This document shows positions 27,877-37,175 of a stretch of DNA of 64,000 bases, in pieces. How positions within the stretch are numbered: the stretch's first letter is position 1; the number at the start of each line of letters is the position of its first letter. The DNA is taken from the NCBI RefSeq assembly GCF_900103665.1, contig NZ_FNGY01000002.1, positions 124,001-188,000 of the forward strand, written 5' to 3'. Below the pieces are notes generated by a model, which saw only the letters and a list, made by a program, of their open reading frames with translations, had not been told where the DNA came from and did no database searches. Source of the DNA: Pedobacter steynii (GTDB taxonomy: Bacteria > Bacteroidota > Bacteroidia > Sphingobacteriales > Sphingobacteriaceae). The translations under genes were made by a program, and so were the position numbers.

Positions 27877-27966
27877 AAAAAAGAATGCGTTCTCAGAAAA
27901 GGCCTAGAAAGCTTTGCGCCCTTCAGCGCAAGGTTTTCAGCCTTTGAAGAGTAATGCTTCTTTTTT
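27877..27966. repeat. Long imperfect hairpin, about 40-bp arms
   Basis: Left arm 27877-27919 and right arm 27926-27966 pair with several mismatches around a tight GCGC-CCTTCA-GCGC tip; the right arm ends in a U run. It lies in the 430-bp gap between the small lipoprotein gene and purM. It could be a terminator, a decayed repeat element or a small RNA. Confidence 0.5.
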
Positions 27967-28026
27967 AATACTTAATTTTAGGGAGAGAGAACTATAATTT
28001 AGGCAGAGAGAACTATAAGAAACAGC

Positions 28027-28061
28027 AAAAAAAAGACCGGCCATTAAAATAACGCCGGTCT
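28027..28061 (-). terminator. Terminator of purM
   Basis: GACCGGC / GCCGGTC stem (28035-28041, 28054-28060) with a U run on the minus strand, just after the purM stop. Confidence 0.8.
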
Positions 28062-28078
28062 CCTCAATAAAACTTTGT

Positions 28079-29260
28079 TTAGTTATATATAAACGTTCCT
28101 TTTTCGCTTTCTATCGTTACTTGTTTCTGTGCAGATGATTCCACACGTCCAATAATCTGCGCTTCAATATTAAAGCTTTCCGATATCGCTATAATCTCCT
28201 GTGCAATGGATTCAGGAACATACAATTCCATTCTATGTCCCATATTAAATACCTTATACATTTCTTTCCAATCTGTGCCCGATTGCTCCTGAATCAACTG
28301 GAACAAAGGAGGAATAGGAAACAGGTTGTCTTTAATTACATGTACATCATCGTTCACAAAGTGAAGAACCTTGGTTTGCGCACCACCACTGCAATGAACA
28401 ATACCATGAATCTTATCTCTGTGTGCTTCCAATACCTTTTTAATGACAGGCGCATAGGTACGGGTAGGGGAAAGTACTAGTTTCCCTGCGGTAACCTCAG
28501 TCTCTTCATCAATCTTAATCAGATCAGTTAGTTTTTTGCCTCCGGAGAATACCAGGTCAAAAGGAACGGATGGATCAAAACTTTCAGGATAGTTATTCGC
28601 GATAGATTTCTCAAAAACATCATGTCTTGCAGAGGTTAGTCCATTGGAACCCATTCCACCATTGTATTCGGTTTCATAGCTGGCTTGTCCGTAAGAGGAA
28701 AGTCCTACAATCACATCGCCCGCCTGGATCTTATCATTGCTGATGATTTTGTCTCTTTCAATTCTGCAGGTTACTGTAGAGTCGACGATGATGGTACGAA
28801 CAAGGTCGCCAACATCGGCAGTCTCACCACCGGTAGAGTAAATGGAAATTCCCATTGCCCTTAATTCTGCCAGAATTTCTTCTGTGCCATTGATGATCGC
28901 TGCAATCACTTCTCCCGGAATCAGGTTCTTGTTACGGCCAATGGTAGAGGATAAAAGGATCTGATCTGTTGCACCTACACAGATGAGGTCATCAATATTC
29001 ATGATGATGGCATCCTGAGCAATTCCTTTCCATACAGAAAGGTCGCCTGTTTCTTTCCAGTAAACATAGGCCAGAGATGATTTTGTGCCTGCTCCGTCTG
29101 CATGCATAATGTTGCAAAATGCTTCATCATTTCCCAGTATATCGGGGATGATTTTACAGAAGGCTTGCGGAAAAATACCTTTATCTATATTCTTGATGGC
29201 TTGGTGCACATCTTCTTTTGACGCAGAAACGCCACGTTGGTTGTACCTGTTATCACTCAT
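28079..29260 (-). CDS. purM: Phosphoribosylformylglycinamidine cyclo-ligase (AIR synthase)
   Basis: 393 aa; ATP-dependent ring closure of FGAM to AIR, step 5 of purine synthesis. Visible are the N-terminal NRYNQRGVSASKEDV, the glycine-rich MHADGAGTKSSLAYVYWKE, DAIIMNIDDLICVGA, STGGETADVGD, and the C-terminal VFNMGHRMELYVP and IIGRV motifs. It is slightly longer than the E. coli enzyme, as usual in Bacteroidota. Monocistronic; purL lies about 19 kb away and no other pur gene adjoins. Confidence 0.93.
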   Translation of the reverse strand: MSDNRYNQRGVSASKEDVHQAIKNIDKGIFPQAFCKIIPDILGNDEAFCNIMHADGAGTKSSLAYVYWKETGDLSVWKGIAQDAIIMNIDDLICVGATDQILLSSTIGRNKNLIPGEVIAAIINGTEEILAELRAMGISIYSTGGETADVGDLVRTIIVDSTVTCRIERDKIISNDKIQAGDVIVGLSSYGQASYETEYNGGMGSNGLTSARHDVFEKSIANNYPESFDPSVPFDLVFSGGKKLTDLIKIDEETEVTAGKLVLSPTRTYAPVIKKVLEAHRDKIHGIVHCSGGAQTKVLHFVNDDVHVIKDNLFPIPPLFQLIQEQSGTDWKEMYKVFNMGHRMELYVPESIAQEIIAISESFNIEAQIIGRVESSAQKQVTIESEKGTFIYN

Positions 29261-29304
29261 GTTGCTGCAAAGATAGGGAAACGCCCGAATGTTAAAGCGT
29301 TAAG

Positions 29305-29341
29305 CGTAAAAAAATAACCCTTCAAAATTAATTGAAGGGTT
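29305..29341 (-). terminator. Terminator of the glutamine synthetase gene
   Basis: AACCCTTCAA / TTGAAGGGTT stem with 6-nt loop and a U run on the minus strand. Confidence 0.8.
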
Positions 29342-29376
29342 ACAAAACTAAAATAGATGGTTTATGGAGGTTTGGT

Positions 29377-31563
29377 TTATTTTAAAAACAACAATTCTCT
29401 GAACTTAGGCAGAGGCCAAACGCTGTCATCCACAATTTGTTCTAACTTATCTGTATGGTAACGGATGGTGTCAAAGTAAGATTTAACATTCTCATCATAA
29501 CCGATTGCTTTATCACGTGAATCTTCGATTGCATTGGTTTTCTTACGTTCTTCCAGCATCTTATCGATATTGGTTTTAAGGATGCCCAAATGCTCTGAAA
29601 CTTTGCTAATGATGGCCAGTGGAGTTTCCAATGCATCTTTACCCAAACCAAGTTCTTTTAATCCTTTTGCATTTTCGATTAAAGTGTTTTGGTAAGCAAT
29701 TGTTGCAGGAATGATCATGCTGTTTGCTACTTCACCGATTACCCTTGCTTCGATCTGAAGTTTCTTGAAATAGCTTTCCAATAAAATCTCATGACGGGCA
29801 TGTAATTCACGTGTGCTGAATACATTGGTACTGGTGAATAGTTCAGCCGTTTTTTCTGTCAGGTAAGCATCTAAAGCTTTAGGTGTAGTTTTGATGTTTG
29901 AAAGACCGCGTCTTGCAGCTTCTTCTTCCCACTCCTGACTGTAACCATTTCCTTCAAAACGGATGTCTTTAGATTCTTTAAGGTATTTTTTGATGATGGT
30001 TAATAAAGCCACATCTTTTTTCTCTCCTTTTTTGATCAGTTTGTCTACTTCAACTTTGAATTTATTCAGCTGATCAGCAACGATTGCATTTAAAACAGTC
30101 ATTGGAGCAGAAGAGTTTTCAGAAGAACCTACAGCTCTAAGCTCAAATTTGTTTCCTGTAAATGCAAACGGAGACGTACGGTTACGGTCGGTCGTATCGA
30201 AAGAGATCTGTGGGATCTTAGGAATACCTAACCATAATGAATCTTCGCTTTTCACTTTTTTAATGATGCTGCGTGAAGATTCGATCTCATCTAATACATC
30301 AGCAAGCTGTGAACCAAGGAAGATAGAAATGATTGCCGGTGGAGCTTCGTTAGCACCCAGACGGTGATCGTTACTTACTGAAGCAATACTAGCTCTTAGT
30401 AAATCCGCATGTTCGTGAACTGCTTTGATGGTATTTACGAAGAACGTTAAAAACATTAAGTTGTTTTTAGGCGTTTTTCCTGGTGATAATAAGTTTTTAC
30501 CAGTATCAGTGATCAATGACCAGTTGTTGTGTTTACCTGATCCGTTGATACCTGCATATGGTTTCTCATGTAATAAAACTTTGAAGTTATGTCTTAAGGC
30601 AACTTTTTCCATTAAGTCCATCAACAATTGATTGTGGTCAATCGCAAGGTTGATTTCTTCATAGATTGGAGCACACTCAAACTGAGATGGAGCAACCTCA
30701 TTGTGGCGTGTTTTCAAAGGAATACCTAATTTCAGGGCTTCATTTTCAAAATCAACCATATAAGTGAATACACGCTCAGGAATTGATCCGAAATAGTGAT
30801 CTTCTAATTGTTGTCCTTTTGCAGACATGTGTCCGAATAAGGCGCGACCTGTTAAGGCAAGATCCGGACGTGCATTATATAAGGCAAGGTCAACCAGGAA
30901 ATATTCCTGCTCAATACCTAAAGATGCATTTACTTTAGTGATGCTTTTGTCGAAATACTGACAAACATCAACTGCTGCTTTATCTAAAGCAGAAAGTGCT
31001 TTTAATAGGGGTGCTTTGTAATCTAAAGCTTCACCTGTATAGGCAACAAATACGGTTGGAATACAAAGCGTTTTGCCGGCTTTGCTTTCCATAATGAAAG
31101 CTGGAGAAGAAGGATCCCATGCAGTATATCCGCGGGCCTCGAAAGTATTACGGATTCCTCCGTTAGGAAAGCTGGATGCATCCGGCTCTTGCTGAACCAA
31201 TGCACTTCCTGCGAATACTTCAATTGCACCATCTTTACTTGGCTCAAAGAAAGCATCATGTTTTTCGGCAGTAGATCCTGTTAGTGGCTGAAACCAGTGA
31301 GTATAGTGCGTTGCACCTTTAGCCATTGCCCAGCTTTTCATAGCGGTAGCGATGTGATTGGCATCCTCATGGTTGATTAACTCGCCCTGGTCAATGGACG
31401 AAATCAATTTCTCAAACACTTCTTTTGATAAGAAATCTTTCATTTTTTTCTTATCGAAAACATTAACGCCAAAAAACTCAGAAATCTTAGTCGAAGGAGA
31501 CTTTACTTCCGGTGAAATTCTTGATTGCGCCTCTTTTAATGCAATTGTTCTTAAGCTTTTCAT
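29377..31563 (-). CDS. glnN: Type III glutamine synthetase
   Basis: 728 aa, the size of the GSIII family (about 75-83 kDa), far longer than GSI. It forms glutamine from glutamate, ammonia and ATP. GSIII-type segments visible include THYTHWFQPLTGSTAEKHDAF, FPNGGIRNTFEARGYTAWDP, NASLGIEQEYFLVD, KTRHNEVAPSQFECAPI, LLHEKPYAGINGSGKHNNWSL and NEAPPAIISIFLG. The catalytic Glu and His residues of the active-site barrel are present in these. Monocistronic between terminators, with a long AT-rich leader upstream (31564-31825). Confidence 0.96.
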   Translation of the reverse strand: MKSLRTIALKEAQSRISPEVKSPSTKISEFFGVNVFDKKKMKDFLSKEVFEKLISSIDQGELINHEDANHIATAMKSWAMAKGATHYTHWFQPLTGSTAEKHDAFFEPSKDGAIEVFAGSALVQQEPDASSFPNGGIRNTFEARGYTAWDPSSPAFIMESKAGKTLCIPTVFVAYTGEALDYKAPLLKALSALDKAAVDVCQYFDKSITKVNASLGIEQEYFLVDLALYNARPDLALTGRALFGHMSAKGQQLEDHYFGSIPERVFTYMVDFENEALKLGIPLKTRHNEVAPSQFECAPIYEEINLAIDHNQLLMDLMEKVALRHNFKVLLHEKPYAGINGSGKHNNWSLITDTGKNLLSPGKTPKNNLMFLTFFVNTIKAVHEHADLLRASIASVSNDHRLGANEAPPAIISIFLGSQLADVLDEIESSRSIIKKVKSEDSLWLGIPKIPQISFDTTDRNRTSPFAFTGNKFELRAVGSSENSSAPMTVLNAIVADQLNKFKVEVDKLIKKGEKKDVALLTIIKKYLKESKDIRFEGNGYSQEWEEEAARRGLSNIKTTPKALDAYLTEKTAELFTSTNVFSTRELHARHEILLESYFKKLQIEARVIGEVANSMIIPATIAYQNTLIENAKGLKELGLGKDALETPLAIISKVSEHLGILKTNIDKMLEERKKTNAIEDSRDKAIGYDENVKSYFDTIRYHTDKLEQIVDDSVWPLPKFRELLFLK

Positions 31564-31583
31564 TTATTTGTTTAAAATTTGAT

Positions 31584-31591
31584 CAAAAATA
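31584..31591 (-). promoter_or_regulatory. -7 box (TATTTTTG) for glnN
   Basis: Perfect TAnnTTTG on the minus strand, about 20 bp before the start codon at 31563; no clear -33 TTG. Confidence 0.4.
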
Positions 31592-31825
31592 TAATTTTTG
31601 TTTGGTATTTTCTGTGAATTGTTTGTAAAAATACGAATGTCAGGAAATAATCAAAGAAATATTTGATGTTTTTGGATATTTTGTGGGGACTGTTTTGAGA
31701 AATAGGCTTATTCTGTAGCTTATTTGGTGTTTTTGCTGTTTTTGTGATATTTTGAAATTATCTGCCTTCAGGTTATGGAATGTGCATAATCTCTACATCA
31801 TAAGCCTGAAATAACCTTTTAAGTC

Positions 31826-32644
31826 ATGCGGAATTCTTCTTTTGATCTGTACAAGTCTGACTGGCTTGATGTTGTGTTTGAAAACAGAAACAAAAGTTAT
31901 GGGGCATATATTTTAAGATCAGAATCTTCGACAATTCAGTTGAAAGCTTTATTCATGGCGATCCCATTGTTTGTATTGCTTTGTCTTGGCGGGGTGGCTT
32001 GTATAGGGGTGCAGCCCGAGGTGCTGATCCCTATAATTGGATGTAGTGGCTTTCCGCTTATGGAGGATGTGAGGGTAGCAGAGAAACGAGTGGTTTTTAA
32101 ATCGAAGCCTGGCGTTAAACCGGTTGATGAAATGATTAAGCTTCCTTCCAGACCAATTGTTGTAAAAGACCCCATCGTTATTGAGCCAGCCTTAAAGGAT
32201 AGACCGCGTATTGTTGTAATGCCGACCGTTCCACCCAGATTAGAAAACGATCTTTCCGTTTTTCCAGAGGAATGCAGGAATGTATTTAATGGAGCGTTGA
32301 AGGGCTTAGCTGAAGATCAGCATATATATACGTTTGAAGGAGTAGAGCAGCTCCCTGAGTTTAAGGGCGGGATGAAGGCATGGGTTGAATTCCTGCAAAG
32401 AAATTTAAGATATCCTGCGCAGGCTGAGGATGCTACTATTCAGGGGAGTGTATTGGTTGGTTTTGTCATAGATAAAGAGGGGGTGTTAACCGATGTGAAG
32501 GTGATCAAAGGCATTGGATCTGGATGTGATGAAGAAGCGCTGAGGGTCATCAAAAAATCTCCGCGATGGAAAGCAGGCATGCAGAACGGACAGGCGGTAA
32601 GGGTAAGGTATATCATTCCAATTTCCTTTACCATTCTGCAATAA
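31826..32644 (+). CDS. TonB-family energy transducer
   Basis: 272 aa. A short cytoplasmic start ending in NRNKSYGAYILRSE, typical of Bacteroidota TonB proteins, precedes a single span (ALFMAIPLFVLLCLGGVACI, about 45-65). A proline-containing periplasmic linker follows (about 90-150). The TonB C-terminal domain has LPEFKGGMKAWVEFLQRNLRYPAQA, GSVLVGFVIDKEGVLTDVKVIKG and DEEALRVIKKSPRWKAGMQNGQAVRVRYIIPI. It would energise one or more of the outer-membrane receptors. No ExbB/ExbD nearby. Confidence 0.9.
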   Translation: MRNSSFDLYKSDWLDVVFENRNKSYGAYILRSESSTIQLKALFMAIPLFVLLCLGGVACIGVQPEVLIPIIGCSGFPLMEDVRVAEKRVVFKSKPGVKPVDEMIKLPSRPIVVKDPIVIEPALKDRPRIVVMPTVPPRLENDLSVFPEECRNVFNGALKGLAEDQHIYTFEGVEQLPEFKGGMKAWVEFLQRNLRYPAQAEDATIQGSVLVGFVIDKEGVLTDVKVIKGIGSGCDEEALRVIKKSPRWKAGMQNGQAVRVRYIIPISFTILQ

Positions 32645-33012
32645 TTAAGACAATTTATATAAACATAAGCGCTATCCCGACGAATAATAAAGGGATAGCG
32701 GAAAATAATGAAAACATCGTGATCCTGGTATTGCGAAAGAAAAGAGAAACAACCCTTTTTGATGTGACCCCTAATCATATTGATATGGATGTTTGCCGGT
32801 TCAGGTGGTGTACCACCTTTTCGGGCAATTAGGAATGCTGATCTGACGGAGATGGGGGATCCCCAAACCTCATGGATGCATTTTTATCAAAGCCATCAGG
32901 AATTTTATTTCCTCCCCGAACTAAGATCCTGATGGTTGTTTTTTACCTTTGCTGCGTTCCATAAACAATAGGCTATATTATATATATAGTATTCAAAGGT
33001 TCAGGTATCATC
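32645..33012. other. Intergenic stretch with hairpin and terminator-like element
   Basis: No convincing ORF. A 9-bp stem CGCTATCCC / GGGATAGCG lies at 32670-32700 without a U run. CCATCAGG / CCTGATGG with a 27-nt loop and following U run lies at 32893-32944. TACCTTTG at 32944-32951 is a possible -7 box for the methyltransferase gene, overlapping the U run. Confidence 0.5.
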
Positions 33013-33717
33013 ATGGGGAGTGTTTTTAGGTTTAAGAAATTTGAGGTAGACCAATCTGGTTGCGCGATGAAGATCAATACAGACGGTGTGTTGCTGGCTG
33101 CGGTTGTGACGCATTCCAATCCGCGTTTTGTACTCGATATCGGTACAGGGACCGGGGTGATTGCCCTTATGTTGGCTCAGCGCTTTCCTGAAGCAAACGT
33201 AGATGCGGTGGAAATTGATGAGTCTGCTGCAAATGCTGCTGTAGGAAACTTTGCACGGTCCAGCTTTTCAGCGCGCACTACTGCGCATTTCAGTGCCATA
33301 GAAGATTATGTCACCGCGCGAAAGTATGACCTCATTGTTTCCAATCCTCCATATTTTGTCAACGATCTCAAAAACCCTGAGGTAAGGAAAGGGATTGCGA
33401 GGCATGCAGATGCGCAATTTTTTGAATCTCTATTGAGGAAGGTTTCAGAGACCCTGAATGATGAAGGGTGTTTCTGGGTGATTTTACCGGTTAAGCAGGC
33501 AGAGCTGCTGGTGCAAAGTGCAACCGTTTTTAACCTGTCGCTCCTCAGGCAGATTGACATTTGTTCCGACCAGAGTAAGCCTGTCATCCGTCAGATCATT
33601 TGCCTGTCGCCATTAAAAGGGATAACCAAAAGGGAGACCTTTTACATCTATGAGTCGGAAGGGGTCTATACCGATGCTTACCGTTTGCTGTTAAAAGATT
33701 TCTTTCTTGCCTTCTGA
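33013..33717 (+). CDS. trmN6: tRNA1(Val) adenine-37 N6-methyltransferase
   Basis: 234 aa, SAM-dependent. Opening FRFKKFEVDQSGCAMKINTDGVLLAA is the YfiC/TrmN6 signature. The SAM loop is VLDIGTGTGVIALMLAQR and the N6-adenine motif is SNPPYF (NPPY). It methylates N6 of A37 in tRNA-Val in the characterised E. coli enzyme. It is followed 45 bp later by the YfcE-like gene and likely transcribed with it. Confidence 0.88.
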   Translation: MGSVFRFKKFEVDQSGCAMKINTDGVLLAAVVTHSNPRFVLDIGTGTGVIALMLAQRFPEANVDAVEIDESAANAAVGNFARSSFSARTTAHFSAIEDYVTARKYDLIVSNPPYFVNDLKNPEVRKGIARHADAQFFESLLRKVSETLNDEGCFWVILPVKQAELLVQSATVFNLSLLRQIDICSDQSKPVIRQIICLSPLKGITKRETFYIYESEGVYTDAYRLLLKDFFLAF

Positions 33718-33762
33718 TCTCAATATCCATAGCTTTGTCTAACCAACAAAAAAAGCTATACT

Positions 33763-34254
33763 TTGAAAAAAATAGGACTCATTTCCGATACGCACGGTTT
33801 TCTTGACGATGCGGTCTTTAAACACTTTGATGAATGTGATGAAATATGGCATGCGGGCGACTTCGGTCCCGATGTTGCAGACCGCTTAGCCGCCTTTAAA
33901 CCGCTTAAAGGGGTTTATGGGAATATTGATGGAAAAGAAATCCGTTCGGAATTCCCGGAACACCTGCGTTTTAACTGTGAAAAGGTCGATGTCTGGATAA
34001 CCCATATCGGTGGATATCCGGGGAAATACGCGCCTAATATAAGGGGTGAAATATACACTAAGCCTCCGATGTTGTTCATTACGGGACACTCTCATATTCT
34101 AAAAGTGATGTTTGATAAAAAGATTAATTGTTTGCATATAAATCCCGGTGCAGCGGGAAATTCGGGATGGCACCGGGTGAAAACATTAATTAGATTTTGT
34201 ATTTCGGAGGAAAAAATCCATACCTTAGAGGCCATAGAAATAGGAAATAGATAA
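33763..34254 (+). CDS. YfcE/MJ0936-family phosphodiesterase, TTG start
   Basis: 163 aa. The conserved N-terminus KKIGLISDTHGFLDD follows a TTG codon at 33763 with no in-frame ATG before it, so TTG is the start. Metal motifs: ISDTHG (Asp8, His10), WHAGDFG (Asp), YGNIDG (Asn), THIGGYPG and TGHSHI, all present. Members hydrolyse phosphodiesters in vitro; the physiological substrate is unclear. fbp starts 22 bp after the stop, suggesting a shared transcript. Confidence 0.88.
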   Translation: MKKIGLISDTHGFLDDAVFKHFDECDEIWHAGDFGPDVADRLAAFKPLKGVYGNIDGKEIRSEFPEHLRFNCEKVDVWITHIGGYPGKYAPNIRGEIYTKPPMLFITGHSHILKVMFDKKINCLHINPGAAGNSGWHRVKTLIRFCISEEKIHTLEAIEIGNR

Positions 34255-34276
34255 CGTATAAAATACACTAAGTAAT

Positions 34277-35332
34277 ATGTCAGGCATTAAAACACTAGGC
34301 CAATTTATAATTGAAAAACAAGCAGACTTCTCCTATGCAAAAGGAGAGCTCTCCAGATTGCTGAGGGACATAGGAATCGCATCCAAAATCGTAAACCGGG
34401 AGGTGAATAAAGCCGGTTTAGTGGATATTCTAGGCGATGCCGGAACGGTTAATATTCAGGGCGAAGGACAGAAAAAACTGGATGTATTTGCGAATATTCA
34501 ATTCATCAGCGCACTGACCAGTGGCGGGGAATGCTGTATTGTAGCGACGGAAGAAGAGGATGATTTTGTGCGTATCGACTCTCCGGTGTCAAAAAATGCG
34601 AAGTACATTGTCTGTATCGATCCCTTAGATGGCTCTTCAAATATCGATTGTAATGTAGCGGTTGGAACGATCTTCTCCATTTATCGCAGAAAATCTGTGG
34701 AAGGAGAGGCAACCCTGGCAGATGTATTACAGAAAGGTACACAACAGGTGGCCGCAGGTTACGTGATTTATGGCTCTTCAACCATGTTGGTATATACCAC
34801 CGGAAAAGGTGTGAACGGCTTTACTTTAGATCCTTCTATAGGGGAGTTTTGCTTATCTCATCCAAATATGAGAATTCCTGATGGTGGTAACATCTATTCC
34901 TTAAACGAGGGGAACTATGTTCACTTTCCGGAAGGCGTAAAGAAATATTTAAAATATGTACAGGTTCATGATGAGGCCACCAACAGACCTTATACTTCAA
35001 GGTATATTGGCTCCATGGTTGGTGATATTCATAGAAATCTGATCAAAGGCGGAATTTATATCTATCCGACTACTGCCAAATCTCCAAAAGGAAAATTAAG
35101 GTTGCTGTATGAGTGTAATCCAATGGCTTTCATCGTTGAGCAGGCTGGTGGTGTTGCTTCGGATGGTTTTAACAGAATCCTGGATATAGAACCTACCGAA
35201 TTACATCAGCGCAGTTCCATCTTCATCGGATCTAAAGAAATGGTCACTATGGCAGAAGGCATGATGACCGAATTTTCAGCAGAAATGAATGTAAATGCCG
35301 TGGTTTCTGCAAAATTAGACCAGGCAGGATAA
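34277..35332 (+). CDS. fbp: Class I fructose-1,6-bisphosphatase
   Basis: 351 aa gluconeogenic enzyme. The metal and substrate motif [23 protein letters not shown] and the C-terminal [25 protein letters not shown] are the class I signatures; VATEEEDDF supplies acidic metal ligands. Length fits the family. It follows the YfcE-like gene closely and converges on rnhA, with a hairpin at about 35353-35383 overlapping the rnhA end. Confidence 0.96.
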   Translation: MSGIKTLGQFIIEKQADFSYAKGELSRLLRDIGIASKIVNREVNKAGLVDILGDAGTVNIQGEGQKKLDVFANIQFISALTSGGECCIVATEEEDDFVRIDSPVSKNAKYIVCIDPLDGSSNIDCNVAVGTIFSIYRRKSVEGEATLADVLQKGTQQVAAGYVIYGSSTMLVYTTGKGVNGFTLDPSIGEFCLSHPNMRIPDGGNIYSLNEGNYVHFPEGVKKYLKYVQVHDEATNRPYTSRYIGSMVGDIHRNLIKGGIYIYPTTAKSPKGKLRLLYECNPMAFIVEQAGGVASDGFNRILDIEPTELHQRSSIFIGSKEMVTMAEGMMTEFSAEMNVNAVVSAKLDQAG

Positions 35333-35369
35333 TATAGACCAGGCAGAATAATAAAAGAAATAAGCTAAC

Positions 35370-35843
35370 CTATAATAAGGTCGGCTTATCTCTTTCTTTT
35401 TCAAATTCAAAGTCAATAGCGAGTGCAGCCCGGTTCTTACCGGCGGCCACTGCCAAAACATCACAACGCTCATTCTCCGGATGGGCGTTGTGACCTTTGA
35501 TCCATACGAATTTTACGTTGTGTAACTTATATACATTCAGGAAACGAATCCAGAGGTCTTTGTTCTTCTTTCCTTTAAAGCCAGTCTTTACCCATCCAAA
35601 TACCCATTTCTTCTCTACAGAGTCCACCACGTATTTAGAATCTGAAACTACAGTAACGGCCTGTCCCGGGGTTTTTAAAGCATTTAAGCCTTCTATAACC
35701 GCCAGGAGCTCCATTCTGTTATTGGTGGTCATGCGGAAGCCGCCACTCAACTCCTTATAGTGGTTGCCCGAACGTAAAATAACGCCGTAACCTCCTGGTC
35801 CGGGATTTCCACTTGCTGCTCCATCAGTAAAAATTTCAATCAT
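35370..35843 (-). CDS. rnhA: Ribonuclease HI
   Basis: 157 aa endonuclease degrading RNA in RNA-DNA hybrids. Catalytic carboxylates are in IFTDGAASGNPGPGGYG (Asp7), NNRMELLAVIEGL (Glu45), VVSDSKYVV (Asp67) and NERCDVLA (Asp). The basic handle is represented by WVKTGFKGKKNKDLW and the WIKGHNAHPENE loop carries the catalytic His. Complete and of normal length. Convergent with fbp. Confidence 0.96.
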   Translation of the reverse strand: MIEIFTDGAASGNPGPGGYGVILRSGNHYKELSGGFRMTTNNRMELLAVIEGLNALKTPGQAVTVVSDSKYVVDSVEKKWVFGWVKTGFKGKKNKDLWIRFLNVYKLHNVKFVWIKGHNAHPENERCDVLAVAAGKNRAALAIDFEFEKERDKPTLL

Positions 35844-35971
35844 ATACGGACAAATCTATGTTTTTAAGCTCTAAATGCAATTTATGAAGATCAATTAATA
35901 TTTTTATGAAAAATAAAATTGCTGAAATAGAGGGAATTAAAAGAAAAGTGTGACCTAAATGTTAAAATTAT

Positions 35972-36001
35972 TTGATTAAAATGTTTTTAATTGTACTTTT
36001 G
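35972..36001 (+). promoter_or_regulatory. Promoter of tRNA-His (TTG-N19-TACTTTTG)
   Basis: TTG at 35972-35974, 19-bp spacer, TACTTTTG at 35994-36001. A full Bacteroidota consensus promoter with the tRNA starting 20 bp later. Confidence 0.75.
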
Positions 36002-36020
36002 TGACGTTGAAAAAAACATG

Positions 36021-36097
36021 GTGGTTTTAGCTCAGTTGGTTAGAGCATCGGTTTGTGGTACCGAGGGTCGTGGGTTCGAGCCCCATATTCCACCCCA
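36021..36097 (+). tRNA. tRNA-His (anticodon GTG) with mismatched acceptor stem
   Basis: Cloverleaf: acceptor GTGGTTT / ATTCCAC, D arm GCTC/GAGC, anticodon stem TCGGT/ACCGA with loop TTGTGGT (anticodon GTG at 34-36), T arm GTGGG-TTCGAGC-CCCAT, discriminator C and encoded CCA. A G at 36020 can be the -1 G of tRNA-His opposite C73. Pairs 5-68 and 6-67 of the acceptor are U-U mismatches, as if the 3' half had been replaced; the expected partner of the 5' strand would be AAACCAC. It is the left end of the accessory island. Confidence 0.88.
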
Positions 36098-36135
36098 GTT
36101 TTGAAAGCAGTCTGAAAAGACTGCTTTTTTTGTTT
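36095..36135 (+). repeat. att-like direct repeat, copy 1 (contains tRNA terminator)
   Basis: 41 bp starting at the tRNA CCA. The hairpin GCAGTCT-GAAA-AGACTGC (36107-36124) with a U run makes it the tRNA terminator. Confidence 0.85.
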
Positions 36136-36217
36136 GTGAGGCTTTTTTTTGCTGTGGAGGTTACACGGATGCCGGATCAATCAGATAGCGGTTTACATAA
36201 ATTTTAATTCAGAGATA

Positions 36218-36577
36218 ATGAAAATTGAGAAGTTAATAGGTTGTTTGTTAATTGTTGCGATGTCGTTTGTTGCTTGTAAAAAAACTTCAGAACGTGTTAT
36301 TGACTGTTTTGGAGAAAGTTTTTTGTTAAGCGTGCACGTGAAGGTAAATGAAGCCAACGGAAAGCAAGTTGCTACCGAAGTGAAATATTTGGGTTCGAAA
36401 ACGATAAGTGGGATTAAATGGGAATATGGTGATGGAAGTACCGAGTCGACCACTGGCTTAGTAGGTAATCATACCTATGCGTCGGCCGGCACCTATACAG
36501 TGAAGGCAAGGGTTTCATTTAGGGATGGTAAATCATCTTGTGAAGTGGATCCTACAAAAAATGTTAGCATTCAGTAG
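36218..36577 (+). CDS. PKD-domain lipoprotein, unknown function
   Basis: 119 aa from the ATG at 36218, chosen because it gives a lipoprotein signal MKIEKLIGCLLIVAMSFVAC (lipobox Cys20); the frame is open further upstream. The mature part is one PKD-like beta-sandwich: ISGIKWEYGDGSTESTTG, VGNHTYASAGTYTVKARVSF. A surface protein of unknown role, first gene inside the tRNA-His island. No neighbour gives a clue. Confidence 0.7.
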   Translation: MKIEKLIGCLLIVAMSFVACKKTSERVIDCFGESFLLSVHVKVNEANGKQVATEVKYLGSKTISGIKWEYGDGSTESTTGLVGNHTYASAGTYTVKARVSFRDGKSSCEVDPTKNVSIQ

Positions 36578-36957
36578 CGATTAATAACATTTACGAAGGG
36601 GGGATCAATCCAATATTAAATCAACGGTATTAATAAGCCTGTATAACTATCTCAATAGGAATGTATAGGGTATAATCAGCGTACGGATCATAGGTAAGCT
36701 GCGTTTTCGCCTGCCCTTAATCGCATACTTAAATTCTTGATAATCTAAATGCAAAACATAGCTAATAGAAATGAAATAAACTTTTCATCAGAGCTATTTG
36801 TTCCGCATTATTAAAACATTAAAAACTGGCTCAATTGAAAAGCTCTTTTTCTACTGCTGAATTGATTTGGAAATGAATACAGATTTATCCCTCCTAGGGA
36901 TTATTGAACTTTCCTAGTAATGACGAAATTCAACCGTAGTAAAAATTATATATGTGG
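36578..36957. other. AT-rich stretch without recognisable feature
   Basis: About 380 bp in the island, with stops in all frames and no hairpin or promoter I can support. Confidence 0.5.
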
Positions 36958-37067
36958 AAGATAATTAGCTGTTTTTAGACGCTTTTCAAGCTCATTCCAC
37001 TCGTTCTATTGATAATTTAATCAGCCGACCGCTTAAAATTATCAATAGAACGAGAATCAATTGGTAC
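36958..37067 (-). pseudogene. Decayed copy of the short helical segment at 38569-38682
   Basis: The minus strand reads VPIDSRSIDNFKRSAD, a stop, then (one frame over) NEWNELEKRLKTANYL. This aligns with VQISTSFVDDLKRLAD and MDEFDELENRRKSQLF of the other copy. A 19-bp perfect inverted repeat (37000-37018 and 37036-37054) sits at the break and accounts for the lost reading frame. Confidence 0.5.
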
Positions 37068-37104
37068 TATGGACGGACCCAAATAGTTTTAAACCTCTTT
37101 AAAT

Positions 37105-37138
37105 TGTAATCGGTAAATAATAATATTTACCGATTACA
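37105..37138. other. Perfect 15-bp stem, 4-nt loop
   Basis: TGTAATCGGTAAATA / TATTTACCGATTACA around ATAA. Located 38 bp beyond the stop of the minus-strand ORF at 37176, so it may end that transcript although no U run follows. Confidence 0.5.
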
Positions 37139-37175
37139 GCTCTTCAGTCAATTAAAATGAAACAACTCCAGTAAG

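Noticed and set aside
32566..32832. 88-codon open frame after the TonB gene
   Set aside because: It begins inside the TonB gene in another frame, has no ribosome site, and runs over hairpins in the intergenic region.
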